Below are positions 23,811-36,705 of a stretch of 64,000 bases of DNA, in pieces; positions within the stretch are counted from its first letter, which is position 1; each line of letters opens with the position of its first letter. Source of the stretch: Micropterix aruncella (taxonomy: Eukaryota > Arthropoda > Insecta > Lepidoptera > Micropterigidae); the NCBI GenBank assembly GCA_944548615.1, contig OX155951.1, positions 25,704,445-25,768,444 on the forward strand. The letters run 5' to 3'. The translations under genes and the position numbers were made by a program. The notes under the pieces were generated by a model. The model made no database searches. It saw only the letters and a program-made list of their open reading frames with translations, and was not told where the DNA came from.

Positions 23811-24081
23811 TGGTGGCATAGTGGCTAGGTCGCCTGATCTTTTAATGTAAGGTCCCGGGCTTGATTCCCGGCTGGGTCACCATTTTCCGTTGCGATAAAA
23901 TAACGGAATTGCATTTTCAATTATGTCGATCAAATACAATGAATACACACACATACACACGTGTTACACGCACACATACATATAAACACGTCATTTTAGG
24001 GTTGTTTGTAATACATTGTCATATGATAATAAACCCGTCCATTGTAATTTCACAATAAAGGGTAAAAACAAACAAACAAAC
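23811..24081 (+). mobile_element. tRNA-derived SINE, plus copy
   Basis: The head has an A box (TGGCATAGTGGCTAGG) and a B box (GGGCTTGATTCCC), with 'cttttaat' in the anticodon-loop position as in tRNA-Lys(UUU). The body holds a CA-rich stretch and 'atatgataataaac', and the tail is AAAC repeats (24065-24081). It matches the minus copy at 15505-15764. Confidence 0.88.
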
Positions 24082-24089
24082 TCTTAAAA

Positions 24090-25685
24090 AATATTAATTC
24101 TATTTGAATGTAGATGTTTAAAATACAACTCTTACGGCATGACTCGACAAATGCAAAATTTTAGGAGGAAATTAGATATTTCTATGAAATTTTCAAAAAT
24201 TAATATAATTTTGCGCCATCTAGTTACGATAAACCACAACTGACTAACTCTGTTTGAAATTTAGCTAATAAGTGACATTTCTGAAAGATAGATATATTTA
24301 TGGAGCCAAAGAGCTGGCCACAAATGTGGACAAATCCCCTGAGAAGGTTACAAAAAATCGCTGCTTTGAAAAAAATATTTTGTATGAATCAATTCGTAAA
24401 TGCAATTACGGATTAAGAAAGAATGGCTATTCTGAAAACAATAAGCTTTATATATGGCCTTATAAAAGCCAATAAGCTTATATAAGCCGATATTCCATTT
24501 GGAGATTCCGCCGGTTTGAAATTCTACGTGTTTTGAGCTCCTACTAATCTAAAAATGTGGTTTTAATTAATATATGTCTGTCTGTCTGTCTGCATGGATC
24601 TGCATGGGCGGTGATAGATGAATAAATGTCAGTATGTCTACGAGTATTACTGCAATTGGAGCCTAAACTATCGTTTCGATTTCGCTGAAATTTGGCTTAG
24701 GTACATGCTAAAGGTAATAAAAACGCTAGTATCTTTAGATTATTTTTGTTTAAATCCTAAATGGAGGAGACGCTTTACAAATCGTTCGCTTTCTTGCGTG
24801 TCTGTACTTTCTTCTAAAATATATTTTCTGATTTAACCTTAAATTATGGGAGTCACAACCAAAATGCTTAAAATACAGATTATTCCAAAGTGGCATTAAC
24901 GTTTCCTTGAAGTTTGTATGAAGATGGTTTTGAATTCTTCCTAGTAAATATCATAAAATTTGCAATATGGAAGAATGGATTTTTATTTTTTCAATTCTTC
25001 ATACCGATTGGCGCCTTCATGATTGAATTCTTCATATTGACCTAGTGTACCGCATTCACAATACGTTCCCTGTCCTTTGGGTGGTCGAATAGGAAAGTAA
25101 AACCCATTCGGCAAAATGACACACGTTCCCTTTTTGCAGTTAGCGTGTCAAATATCACTATGTACCTAACGAGATTGTTCAGCGATCGCCATTAATATAC
25201 ATATAAGGAGTTAGCTTGAACCGTGTCGGACCATTTATTTACAACTGTTTACCTACTCCCCTTCTGGCAACTTTAATCCCTCTCACGAGCAAACCTATAT
25301 TTAGTTACATTAATGACTATGTCATTTATCATAGTTTAGTGGGATGCTCCGTGTTCCATCTGTCATTTCACACGAGCAATTCCGCGGGGTGGAGCGACTC
25401 GGCGACAATAAAAAGAAGCCTCGTGAAATGTTTATTGTGAATATTCTTTACAGGAGTTGCTAATTGGGCTATTACACAGAAATATTGGACTGTTATACCT
25501 ATATAAATTCGGTCATAAGAGAAGGGCAACATTGAAAATTCAATAAAGTAGTGGAGTAGAGATGTTCGATTCTAGACTGAACCTACAATAGCGCAGTGGA
25601 ATCCAGTCGTTTATAGAAAACTACCATACTATATCCATTTATTTATTTATTTAAATAATAATAAACAAATTTTTAACAAAAAAAA
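24090..25685. other. No gene; unique island at 25140-25440
   Basis: A (GTCT)n run lies at 24572-24591. The island 25140-25440 has balanced composition, no relatives in the window and TAAT-type words; its 74-codon frame has no recognisable domain. Confidence 0.35.
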
Positions 25686-25791
25686 AACTGACTTCTATTT
25701 TTTTTATAAGTGCAGCAGCCATGTCGAAATTTAGAACGGGATATCATAACTGAATGCGTATAAAAAAAATCGGTTGTCTGTAAAGTCGGTT
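25686..25791. mobile_element. Short AACCGACTTC-family element
   Basis: It starts AACTGACTTC and ends AAAGTCGGTT, matching the inverted ends of the family, and contains less than one ~120-bp internal unit ('gcagcagccatgtcg'). Confidence 0.7.
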
Positions 25792-25799
25792 TACTGACG

Positions 25800-26780
25800 A
25801 TAGTTGAACGTGACAACGTCATAAGAAAATACTGATGGAATGGTTGCATTTTTCAAAAGAAAATTTTAATTTTATATGTTTGATAGATATTTTGTAGGGA
25901 TATAGAGAAGGAGGTAAATGGAACTCACAATTGAATAGATCAAGTTACATTTATTTGTACGCATAAATACAATTATGTATTTTTTTTTACAATTGATCAA
26001 GTTACATTTAATTGTACGCATAAATACAATTATGTCAATTCACGATTATTAACGTCTGATGCACAATCGAGATTGAACATGTCTTTCATGAATTTGATAA
26101 ATGTTTCGTCACTTGTTGATCCCTTTGACGGCTTTGATTGTTGTCAAATTGTTCCCTTTGACGGCTGGCTGGTCCAACCTGTCATTTCAGACACGTTGTT
26201 ATGATATGTGGAAGATTTAACATTTATGTTTTAATTTTTTGAAATCATAGCTACGCTCGATAATTATTTCAATCGAATAGTAAAGCCATTGATTTTTTAC
26301 TCATCGTGAAATAGTTCTGTTAACTTATTGTTATAGTTTTGTCAATTATAGCATAACCTACAATCGCTGCACTAGCGGACCGATGCTATTTATTTAAATG
26401 ATGAAAGCACGAATATTCGACAATATATCACTGAACATATATTTAATATCGAAAGAATCATTACCTTTATCGCCGCAATTATCGTTGCTATAAACAATTG
26501 ACACCACATTCACTTTTCACTGCACTTCATTTTTGACGAAAACATGTAAATGTATTATTGTATAGCAGCTGTCCACGCGGACGCATCGCTCACTCAAGTA
26601 GGAGAGAGACAGATGTCGAACGCTGCCGAACGCGGAGGCCGATTGTGCCTCTTTGTCGCTGGTTCCGCGCTCTCGCTTGCACTTCAAGCCTTAAATGGAA
26701 CGCCTCAAAGCGAGGTAACGCCGCATGAGTCATGTTTTTTCGTGCGTGCAGCCGGCTCCATCAAATTGTAAGACGTTGTC
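25800..26780. other. No gene; short tandem duplication and a GC-balanced island
   Basis: A stretch of about 50 bp ('caagttacattt...gtacgcataaatac') is duplicated at 25939-25978 and 25988-26034. The island 26540-26765 is GC-balanced and not repetitive within the window. Confidence 0.4.
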
Positions 26781-27357
26781 ACGTCAAAAATCGTGTCTGT
26801 GTTGTTGACCGTTAAGGTGTTCCCTCTTTAGAATCCAACTCTGGGTGCCGCAGTCCTTAGTGAAACTTAGAACGGGCTGTCATAATTGAATGCATATACA
26901 AAATTTCGTGTCTGTGCTGTTGACAGTTGAGAAGTCCCCTCGTCTGGAGCCAACTCTGGGTGCAGCAGCCATGTCATGGTGAAACTTAGAATGGGCTATC
27001 ATAACTGAATGCGTATAAAACATTTCGTGTCTGTTCTGTTAACCGTTGAGGAATCCCCTCGCCGGGAGCCAATCCTGGGTGTGAAATCAGGTCTTGCTTA
27101 CGATAAAAAATGCATTGTCGTTGGAACTGAACCAACATCTAAATTTTCAACTTCATATGATAATATTTCAGGTGTTCCCTCAATTCCTTGTAGATCTCAT
27201 TATCAAAACAGGATTTTGATAAAAATGGGAACACTCTGAAAGTATATCCTGTCAAATAAAAGAAGAATTTTCCAAATCGGTTCATAAATGACGGCTGTAA
27301 CAAACATAAAAAAATACAACCGAATTGATAATCCTCCTCCTTTTTTTGAAGTTGGTT
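26781..27357. mobile_element. AACCGACTTC-family element with internal tandem units
   Basis: It ends GAAGTTGGTT (27348-27357), with 'cctcctcc' just inside as in the other copies. The left part holds two and a half units of about 120 bp ('gaacgggctgtcataattga', 'tgaatgcgtat', 'ttcgtgtctg'). The left terminus is eroded. Confidence 0.7.
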
Positions 27358-27359
27358 AA

Positions 27360-28449
27360 AAAAAAACTTGCGGGCTTCTATCGAAAGTTGACGATCATCA
27401 TAGCTACTCGTATCTTCGCTCGCGAAGCAGCTGCACGAAACATTTTGTACAAATACTTTGTCTATACCATTTTCTCACAAACACTTTGTATATAAAATAT
27501 ATAATATATTGAATTACTTTAAATATTGACCCCTATAATCTATTCAGTTTTATTATTTTATTAAGGGTTGGTTAATGCCCTATGCTGTAAAACTCTTGTA
27601 AACAGGAATAAGTCAATACTCTGGAGATGTTTTTAATCGCCTCTTCAGAGGTTATCTATTTTTCCTTGTAAAAAATTACCCAAATTCCGAAAAAGTTAAA
27701 AGTTTGTTAGAGCAAGGTTGGCGAATATGGTGGATGGCAAAGAGTCTCTTATAGTATCAAATGATACAACTTTTGCCGCTATTTAATGTGAAGTGTATGT
27801 TTGTACATAAGCAGCGGGGAAGAGCGATGGATCAAGCTCATTTTTTTAATCATGAGATTTCCCATAATTATTTACAGTTCTTGATGGTACACATTTGCCT
27901 AAAGTAATGTGCTGGACTGCAAAAAAAACTGTAAGGGCTTGCTAACACTCTGAAACAAACTGGTAACTGTTTTGAAAAAGGAAATATATGGATTTGAATT
28001 AAAATTGATGTCAACTTGAAAGTATAACAAACAGAAGTTATCAAATTGGCCAATGTGCAAAAACAGTAATTACATAGCTAAGGACATAAAGTGTCAATTA
28101 TGCCTATTATGTTTTATACAAAACATGTCGAATATGACAAATATTAGCACAACACTTTACAAATAATAAAACGAAATGACGATTATGAATAAAATTGCTT
28201 TTAATTTCTTGTAAATTATTAAATGTATTATTATTATTTGATTATGAATATGTATATTTAAAACCTCTTGTTTTTTTAATAATTTAACCTATTTATTTGT
28301 GATTATCTTTCTAATCTCTTATATTTTAATTGATGTAACTGTATGTTTAGAGAATATCCGCCCAAGCACAAGCTTTGCTTAGTTGGGCGACATCGGGCAA
28401 TCAATAATTGCGTTTAATTTCTTGCTATGGATTAGTAGTAGTATTAGTA
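27360..28449. other. AT-rich DNA, no gene seen
   Basis: No coding signal. A short stretch near 27790-27830 resembles part of 7300-7340. Confidence 0.4.
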
Positions 28450-29735
28450 AACGGAGTAGGGGGCTTGTTTCCAGCCCTTGATGTCACCTGGATCTGTAAG
28501 ATCTTTTGTAACTACCCACTTTGTGGTTCGGTCAGTGGGTAGCCCGGTATTACTAACCAGTCCAAAAAGATCACTGACCTTCAAGTTGGGCAGATCACTG
28601 GGTTTGAGAAAGGCTTTTCCCAGTAAATTGTGTCTTTTTGCGGCGAGGCCTGGGCAGCGACCAACGATGTGTATACTGTCTTCAGGTTGCTCTTGCTCTC
28701 GGTCAAGCCAAGGTTGAATAGATGTGCTTTAAGGGTCGTGTGTCCGGCGAGGAGACCGCTAGTGGTTCTAAGGTTATTCTTGCTCGTATCAAGTAGGGCC
28801 TTGGTTTTCCTTGGTAGTGGTTGCTCCATTATGGCTTTTGCCTAGCGATATCTCTGGCTCGTTTTCCAGGATGCCCGATGTCCCTGCTCCAAGCAGTCCC
28901 TGATAAATTTCTTACCTGTAGCGAAGGAGGACCCCAACAACTGACTCCACCGGCCATTCCAGTGTGCCCAGTTTAGCCAGTCTGCAGTCGACCACTTCGT
29001 TGCCGGGTATGCCTTGATGGCCCGGTATCCATATTAAGGTGATTTTGTTGGCTTTTTCCAATTTGTTGACCTCTTGCATGCAGTCCCAGACCACAGAGGA
29101 TTCTGTGGTGGGTTTAGCCAGAGCGTCCAGTGCTGCTCTGCTGTCAGAGCAGATGAGGATTTTTTAATTTTTTTACCTAAAGTCGACTTTGGAGTTTATG
29201 CATTTCAATATGACAAACACCTCGGCTTGGAAAACCGTGGCATATTGTCTACGGGGGGATGCTGATTCTGTGGTTGGTTTTGGGTCCGTACACGCCTGCA
29301 CCAAAACTTCCATTTGTTTCTGATCCGTCGGTGAACCAGGCGTCCGCTTTGTGGCTTTGGAGCCACTGCCGATTCTTCCAGTCTTCCCTGGTGAGATTAG
29401 GATTTTATAGAACTTCTCTACAAACATTTTTTTTAGTAGTCGATCCTGGGTCAGGGTGAATGGGATTTTGTGGAGGAGGTTTAGCTCAAGATGATTGTGC
29501 CCTCCTCGCTTCCACTCGCCGAAACACTTCAGTCTATATGCTGATTTTTCATCCTGGACCACCAGACTATTGCAGCATAGGTTAGTATAGGCAGCAGTAC
29601 TGACCTGTAGAGCCATAAGGCGACCCTAGGTTGGAATCCCCAGGTTTTCCCATGGCTCTTTTGCATGTCCACAAAGAGGCATAGAAGCTTGTTCTTTTGC
29701 GCTTGAGGTGGTGTTTCCAATTAAGCTTTGGGACT
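28450..29735 (-). pseudogene. Decayed LINE ORF2 with RNase H, jockey/R1-like
   Basis: Minus-strand fragments in changing frames follow the order of a LINE ORF2. They run from an RT thumb-like segment with ALWLYRSVLLPILTYAAIVWW, through an RNase H part with QAEVFVILKC and WIPGHQGIPGNE, to a C-terminal TSGLLAGHTTLKAHL block. Several frameshifts and stops separate them, so it cannot make a working protein. The 3' end falls near 28440-28450 in a TACTA-rich stretch. It is related to, but clearly older than, the element at 806-2895. Confidence 0.85.
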
Positions 29736-29907
29736 AGATAGACTCCAAGTTATTTGACTGTGCTATAAATTAAGTAATTACTTAATCCATGAGTCATAAG
29801 TAATTACTTATAATTTTAAGTAGTTACTTAATAATAATGACTAAATGTAGTATAATATTTTATTCGATGTTGGAATTGTACATAAATTGTAATGTATTCC
29901 AGAACTT

Positions 29908-30085
<178 letters not shown>

Positions 30086-30095
30086 GTTATATTTC

Positions 30096-30265
30096 ATAAG
30101 GTTTGTAAAGAAATCCGTTTATAGGATCATGTTTTTATTTAAAATAAAATTAGTAAAAGCTACTTAAAAAGTAGCGAAGGAAATCCCAGGTTGTATTGGG
30201 AAATGCTTATGTTTGAATGAGATATACTTACGGATGTGCACGACTTTCGACATGTGCAATGTAAG
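30096..30265 (+). repeat. Microsatellite-adjacent repeat family, copy 1
   Basis: It begins 'ataaggtttgtaaagaaatc' right after a (TA)n tract and includes 'aaaagctacttaaaaagtag' and 'tattgggaaatgctta'. Close relatives are at 57995-58165 and 58244-58400; more distant ones are at 54791-54900 and inside 56092-57797. Confidence 0.8.
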
Positions 30266-30294
30266 TTTAAAGGTCATATCAAGTTTAAAGTTTA

Positions 30295-30476
<182 letters not shown>

Positions 30477-30479
30477 AAA

Positions 30480-32485
30480 ATACCATACATTTTATGTTTA
30501 CTGTGGGACCAAAAACCAATGTCAAGATCCTTGGTGGATGATGGCCATAGCATTAGGACCATCATGCAATCTCAATAATAATTACATTTTTCAATATTTT
30601 TAAACTAATAAACTGCAACACTTTCTGGGGTCCACATTATTAATTTTAATAAATAAATATTTAAAAGATCATTTTTCTTTAATTGCCTAATATTCAATAT
30701 AACGTCCTATAATTATTAGCGTGAGCCGCGTCAGCAAGTAAATTTTTACTCCAATATAATATTATCTTGATATTAAAAAAATATTTGATGTTGAATAAAA
30801 CAATTTTAATAGTTAAAGAATTCTACTTACCTATATATTATATTGATCCAATTATATCAAAATTACTAATTAGTAAGCAAGTTACTAATAATTATTTTTT
30901 ACAAAATTATTGAAATCATTTGAATAACAACATTACTGAAGCCGTTTATCGGATATTATAATAAATGGTAAATTAGTGAAAAAAAAATATTTATTTATGT
31001 TTATTTATTAACTAAATAATGTAGAAACTAGAAAGTATTACAGTTTAAAAGTTTAGGAATATTGAAAAAGGCCAATTAGTACTGAAATTGTATGTTGGCC
31101 CTAATGTGATGACAACACTGTACATTCACTCTAGGACATACCTACTTATACTACCTATAAAAGACCGCTAGAGTAAGAAGGTGGACTGTAAGTGAATGCG
31201 ATAGTGGAATAGAAAGAGATAGCTGCATATGGGCCCCCTCTATCCTTGTCTAGTCGCTTTTATCATTCTTTAATTGAGTATACTAATTGTATATATTTAC
31301 GTATGTCCCGCGCGTGCGCGACTGAACAAGAATAGAGGCGGCGCATACGCAGTTTTCTCTTTCTATTCCTCTAACTATTCATCAGGCTGGTCGCGTGGTC
31401 TATACTAGTATGTTTTTGCTCTGGGACCAGATTCTCTGTGGTTGTTCGAGCCCCCGAAAGAGTCGGCGCATATGGATCCATATTTGCGACTTTAAAAGTA
31501 GCTATAACTGGAAATAACCAATTAACACAGAGCTACAGTACATGTAGTGTAGTGTGCATGTTTGAGAAGTAGCTCATCGCGGCAATAATAGTACTAATTG
31601 TCGAACGCGGCTTTCGGCGCTCCAATAAAGCTGTATAGAGGTAATTACCACATGGTAATGGCCACGAGGTCGGACCTCTCGCTCGAGCTGAATAGCGCGG
31701 AGGCGCCGCGCGGCAACCGTCTCTCTCGCGCAACGAATTGAACGGACGACAGTGTGTGGTCAAGCCTGGAATAAATAGAGTTGCCAACTCTTCGAGTACA
31801 TTTTATTGAATTATATTAAAACATCACGTCGGATTATCAAAATACATATATTATACTAATATATATTTAAAGCTCTACAATTCCATATGACTTAAGGTTT
31901 ATTTATGTAAGTAATGTGAGAAATATGCAAGAGAAATATGGATAAAAACGATCCAAAATGGCTATAATGATTTCAAGACATCTATTTTTAAATAATATAA
32001 TCCAGTGTAAAAGTGAATCAATAAGTAGGTATATGAACCCTCAACAAATATTGGAAATCCTTAAAATTCAGTAAAATACAGCAAAAAAAAAAACAGAAAA
32101 CATAAGATCTCCGCAAAAAAATACCAGTACTTTTTTGCTGAATTACTTAAAAAACTAAATATTTTTTAAAGGTCTCCATTATTAAACTCTTTGACTCTTA
32201 GATTAACGAGTTTTTATTCATCTTGTATCTCTATAGCGATTTTTGTGATCCTCACAAACAAGCGTTTAACCGGATCTGGTCCGTGGTTTTTTTTAGTTAA
32301 TATTTTTATATATTAGATACATGATATTCAAACTTGTCCTTGTAGAGTAAAAGGACTCGTCTAGGAGGTACTTCTTTAATTTAGTGTATAATTCTCACAC
32401 AGCAACTACACATAATATTATCAACAACGATTATTAAGGAAATTCAGTAGTAGATTGTATCACAACGAAGCAAAATAATATTTTT
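30480..32485. other. No gene; unique GC-balanced stretch at 31210-31770
   Basis: AT-rich except for 31210-31770, which has CG-rich words ('cgcgcgtgcgcg', 'ggcgccgcgcgg') and TAATTA-type sites. It is a weak candidate regulatory island or promoter; no exon is recognised. Confidence 0.35.
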
Positions 32486-32493
32486 ACGGCGAG

Positions 32494-32604
32494 GGCGCTT
32501 TTTTGAATCCAGAGCGACGTGAGAGATTCTAGAGTAAAATCCCGAGCGTAGCGGGGGATTCTTTAGTAGAATCCTGAACGTAGCGAGGGATTCAAAAAAG
32601 CGCC
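32494..32604. repeat. Nested inverted/tandem hairpin element
   Basis: Perfect 17-bp outer arms (GGCGCTTTTTTGAATCC, 32494-32510; complement 32588-32604) enclose three repeats of the type 'gaatcc.gagcg.....gggattc'. This is a structured DNA-element terminus rather than coding sequence. Confidence 0.75.
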
Positions 32605-32657
32605 TAAGCCAAAAATATTTTGCGCCCGAGTGATACACTCTACTTTTCATCACCCTC

Positions 32658-32780
32658 TTATGAGAAAATAAAAGGCGCCTCATATTTTTCAGGTAATAGA
32701 TAATCAATCACATTTCTTGCCTCAGTTCTAATGCTTTCAGGAGTTAAATCTATACTTTCACTGTCACTTGAAGAACTCAT
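32658..32780 (-). pseudogene. Short ORF resembling a transposon recombinase N-terminus
   Basis: An ATG at 32780 opens 40 codons: MSSSSDSESIDLTPESIR, then ARNVIDYLLPEKYE, stop at 32658. A Ser/Asp/Glu-rich start followed by a helix ending LLPEK resembles N-termini of insect Crypton-like tyrosine recombinases, but it stops before any catalytic part. The adjacent hairpin element (32494-32604) may be the other end of the same element. The family is uncertain. Confidence 0.4.
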
Positions 32781-33585
32781 TTTTCAAAACAAAACGATGA
32801 ATTTCTTACAATCCGTAAAAATTGTCGAAAACGCGGGCGACAAAAACAATTGACGTTCGCGCGTTTTTAATTTCATTTGTTTTTTTTTTATTCAGCCGGC
32901 GGCGCGACTAGGGGCCGTCGTACCAGCCAGTCTTTATTCAAACAATATTTGCGTTCGATTTCTTCGGCGCTAAGATGTTCCAAATTCAAAAAGTGAGCCG
33001 CAAAGATAATTGCGGCGCAATTATAAAGTTTCTTATAGAAAACACCACTTTTGGGCGCACTTAAAGGCGAACCAAGCCGTCCTTTTCGAATAGATGGGAT
33101 GGAGGCTCAGCACTATGATTAGAAAACTCATAGAGATATTTCTTGAATAGTAAGTGCAAGGCTCTGACCGATTTACACACTTCAATCGACGATGGTAGTT
33201 TATTAAAGAAGCCATAAAAACAATACTTGTGTCAGTCGCTATCCATACACGTTGCTATACCTACTTAGAGTGTTTTTCGCGATTTGTCTTGTTACTTGTA
33301 AATGGCTGAAGTATACCTCAAGATCGTTGTTTACATCGTAACTTGGGTCTTTTTGATTTTTTGAAGAAGAATAATTTATAAAAATGCTAAACAGAGAAAG
33401 AATAAACACGGGATTCATACAAAGACACAAAAACAATAAATAGCTCTTATAAGAAGTGTGTTTAAATGGACGTCACAGTTATAAAAAACTATTTTTTACC
33501 CACATACCATTTTGAATGAGCCCTGAATGTAATTATGAATAAATATATCTACTGAGAATAATATAACCGTGTAATACATAAAATA
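32781..33585. other. No gene seen
   Basis: Mixed sequence with a short GC-rich part at 32890-32930 ('cagccggcggcgcgac'). No supported exon. Confidence 0.4.
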
Positions 33586-33587
33586 CG

Positions 33588-33800
33588 CATGTTTCAACAA
33601 GGATTACGTATATAACTTGAACTGTGGTCCATACGTATGAATTAACATGTCGCGTAACGGTAATGGCGTGGCGGTTGTGACCGTGCCTTAATTTTATATC
33701 ATTAGATCGCGATCTTGGGATCTCGCTTCTAACATTACAGCATGTAGTAGTATACGTACGGTTATATTTGGACACATTAATCATGTTTAAACTACAGTAT
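33588..33800 (+). repeat. Dispersed repeat, copy 1 of 3
   Basis: It contains 'catgtttcaacaaggattac', 'cgtacggttatat' and 'aaactacag'. The same order is found at 37762-37995 and, cut short, at 38155-38359. Confidence 0.8.
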
Positions 33801-33954
33801 ACTGTTATCTCCGTAGTAATCGTAAAGAAAATGTCTATACCTTTAATCGAGTAATGTCGTTTCAACAAAATTCCTTGTGATTCAACCAAATTACGATTGA
33901 AACATCAGTATTCTGTATAAAACCGTAATATCAAAATGGTATTGTGAAAAATTT

Positions 33955-34060
33955 TTCAAATTCAAATTCTTTATTACTCAAAAATCATTGTAACAGATAC
34001 AAATTCATTTAACCTAACCTAACTGGATCGCACGAGACGTCCGCACTAAGGTAGGCTCAG
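33955..34060 (-). repeat. Possible LINE 3' end
   Basis: On the minus strand the segment ends AATAAAGAATTTGAATTTGA, a common ending of insect non-LTR elements. No coding part is left. Confidence 0.35.
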
Positions 34061-35070
34061 ATACATATAATTAAATACTGCCTAATGAAATATAAAATAT
34101 TACATTTAAGAATGCCGTGAAATCAATTAAAAATATTCGCAAAACCTAGAATCACACAACTAAGTAAACTAATACAAATTTATTTAAACTATCAATTTCA
34201 ATAGAAATATTAATGGCAAGAAAATAATAAAAAATAAAACCAACAAAATAAAATTTCAGTAAAAAATTAAAAATCAATAATATATAAAATTTCAAACAGT
34301 CTAAAAGGTATATAAGTGATATTATTAATACTAATAATACAGTAATAAAAAATCATGCCAATAATCAATATATGGTAGATAAATAATAATGACAATTATA
34401 ATAACAGTTACAATCAATACGATATTTATCTCTGTGTACTAATGAATTATATATGGGTTCTTTCCTTGTAAAACAAAAATTATTTTGGTATACGCATTGA
34501 ATCGATCCATGGACGTAGAGAAATTCATGGACTTATGGATGTATGGATCTAAGGAATACACTCAAACGGTTTGTTATAGGTATAGATAATAAATGAATTT
34601 ATAATTTAAAGCTCTGCTAATCAGTAAATAGGCAATCACGAAACAGAGACTCATAGTCATAGGTAGCTATTCAATTCCACATTGCCATTGAATCCAATTC
34701 GGCGTTATTGTAATAGCGTCAGATCACGATTCGGCTTGTGCGGCATGCGAGTCCATATCGCCGCCATATACGGTTAGTTAGTTAGTCGATCGTGATCGCT
34801 TCCATGTTAGCGGGCCGTGGAGCGTGATCGCGTCGAAACAAAAAGAGATCAAGCAGAAAATTAAATCGCTTGTAGCGCGAACAAAGTTTTATGTCTCTCG
34901 CGCAATTTGGCCTCATCTAATTAGGCGGCGTTGTAATTTGTTTATTGTTGGTCGCGATCGCAAACAGTTTCCTGGCTGCCCCGCTGACGATACAACTTTT
35001 AATAGGAATCAGACTGAAGGGCGACAGGGCTGAATTAAGGAGCTTTTTATAAAAAGAAAAATAAAACACT
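34061..35070. other. No gene; unique island at 34690-35030
   Basis: AT-rich up to 34600. The island 34690-35030 is GC-balanced with CG-rich words ('gatcgtgatcgc', 'ggtcgcgatcgc') and no relatives in the window; it may be regulatory. Confidence 0.38.
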
Positions 35071-35076
35071 TCTCTT

Positions 35077-35340
35077 AGAGGGTAGATTGGAAAGTTTCCG
35101 GAATTGGCAAGATCACGCAGTAATTGAACAGTTTTTTGCTTTTATTTTTCAACAAAGTCCCTTCCAGGGCGATATAATTTTCCAAACGGTACTCTAACTT
35201 TTTTAAGCCCTTACAAAAATACGATTTCGGGAACTCTGCAAAATAGGTATTCGTGACGGCGATTACCTCTTCATTTGACATGAAGCGCTTGCCCCTGAGC
35301 CAAATCTTCACGTTTAGGAATAAAAGAAGTCGCGCGGGGC
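35077..35340 (-). pseudogene. mariner transposase C-terminal relic
   Basis: The minus frame reads KIWLRGKRFMSNEEVIA, then YFAEFPKSYFCKGLKKLEYR, the C-terminal end of mariner-family transposases. The left edge (35078-35102) reads TTAGAGGGTAGATTGGAAAG, a mariner-type terminal inverted repeat. The catalytic DDD domain and the other terminus are missing, so only a 3' remnant survives. Confidence 0.82.
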
Positions 35341-35344
35341 CAAT

Positions 35345-36555
35345 AGGTTAAGAAGATACCGTCCTATGGACCGACCCCATGCCTATTAGACCCCCTCGCT
35401 GATCATTATAATAATACTTTTATTATTATTTCTAATAGAAGATTATCGAATTAAAATTCTCAGGAGAAAATGTTTAATGAACTTTTTGATCGAACTAATA
35501 GTAGGTATATATTTGTTTTCGAATTATCGACATTTGGCCGCTGCCAGCATGTGCGATTGTGTTTGGTTTATATGCGCGTTTTTGCTACGCGACATAAGCA
35601 TCGTCAGAAATGTTTAATGGCTCACTTTGCTAGTGTGACAATCTTTTTTTTTTATATACAAGTCTATTTTACACTATATCGGTCAGAATGTTTGACAGCC
35701 CAAATGGGGACACAAAAAGTGCAAAGGGGGTCAGAGATTCCGACGGCCTAAGGACCTTTACATGGTTAATCCGGCACTGAAACCTCGTGTGGGCTTGGAA
35801 GTTCTATAAAACAAATCATTATTTTATAAATCTCCATACAAGACGTCTCAATTAAGGTGACATGATACCTGGGAATGACTATATCTGAAGAACTTTAATT
35901 TTATGATTTTTTGGAGAAATATAACAATTAATAATTTAAAAAGTGTCTAAGTGAATCCCTCGATAAGGAACCAATTTACAATTTAGGCTTAAAAAAGTTG
36001 CCCTTTGCCTTAAACATTAAGGCTTTCAACTGATTTCGAAAACTTTCAGGCGCAATAACTCCTACAATGTAAGTGGTGAGTGTGTTTTATTTTAATGTCA
36101 TTATATTGACTCGGTAATTCTCTAGCGTCACGCTTAGCCATATTTTTTATGTTGTCTCTATATTATTTACAATTATTTAAACGTGAGAGCGCTGTAAGAG
36201 CTACGCTAAATATGCTTTACCATTAACACTCTTATAACACCACTGCACGAACACAGTTATTCTGTGCTAGCGCTGCGATAGAACGTTTAGTATGCACCCA
36301 GTCGCTGGCGCTAGCGGAAGTAGAATCTGTGCCTGACGCTTCGTCAACGCTGGATTCTTTTTGGTCAAACCCTACAAAATTGACCCCGCCTATTTCTTCG
36401 CGTCTCCGCCCATTTCAGATATTTTTCTAAGGACTCATGTCGCCTTAATAACACTTTATAGAAAAGGCCAGCGGTCAAATACCTCAATAGTATGGAATTA
36501 AATGTTCAATATTCCATTCTTTCGATGCAAAGATTCACAATTTTAAAAGCGTATT
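35345..36555. other. No gene; transposon-like fragments
   Basis: Stretches at 35335-35400 and 35690-35770 share short inverted words ('ccaatagg'/'cctattag') and look like DNA-element ends. 36230-36370 is GC-balanced. Nothing codes convincingly. Confidence 0.35.
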
Positions 36556-36557
36556 TT

Positions 36558-36705
36558 TTGTAGTAGGTACCTACATATTTTTTGAAGCTGCATACTATTG
36601 ATTAAATATGTAGTAGGTACTTACCTACGCATGTATTCCTACACTTCAAAATATATAGTAGGTACCTACATATTTTGAAGTTGCATTCTACGATTAAATG
36701 CAATT
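36558..36705. repeat. Tandem repeat with TAGGTACCTAC words
   Basis: Two copies about 98 bp apart of 'agtaggtacctacatatttt' followed by 'gaag.tgcat'. TAGGTACCTA is palindromic and frequent in Lepidoptera. Confidence 0.75.

Noticed and set aside
23811..23884. Functional tRNA-Lys gene
   Set aside because: The acceptor stem does not pair and the sequence continues into a SINE body with an AAAC tail shared with 15505-15764.
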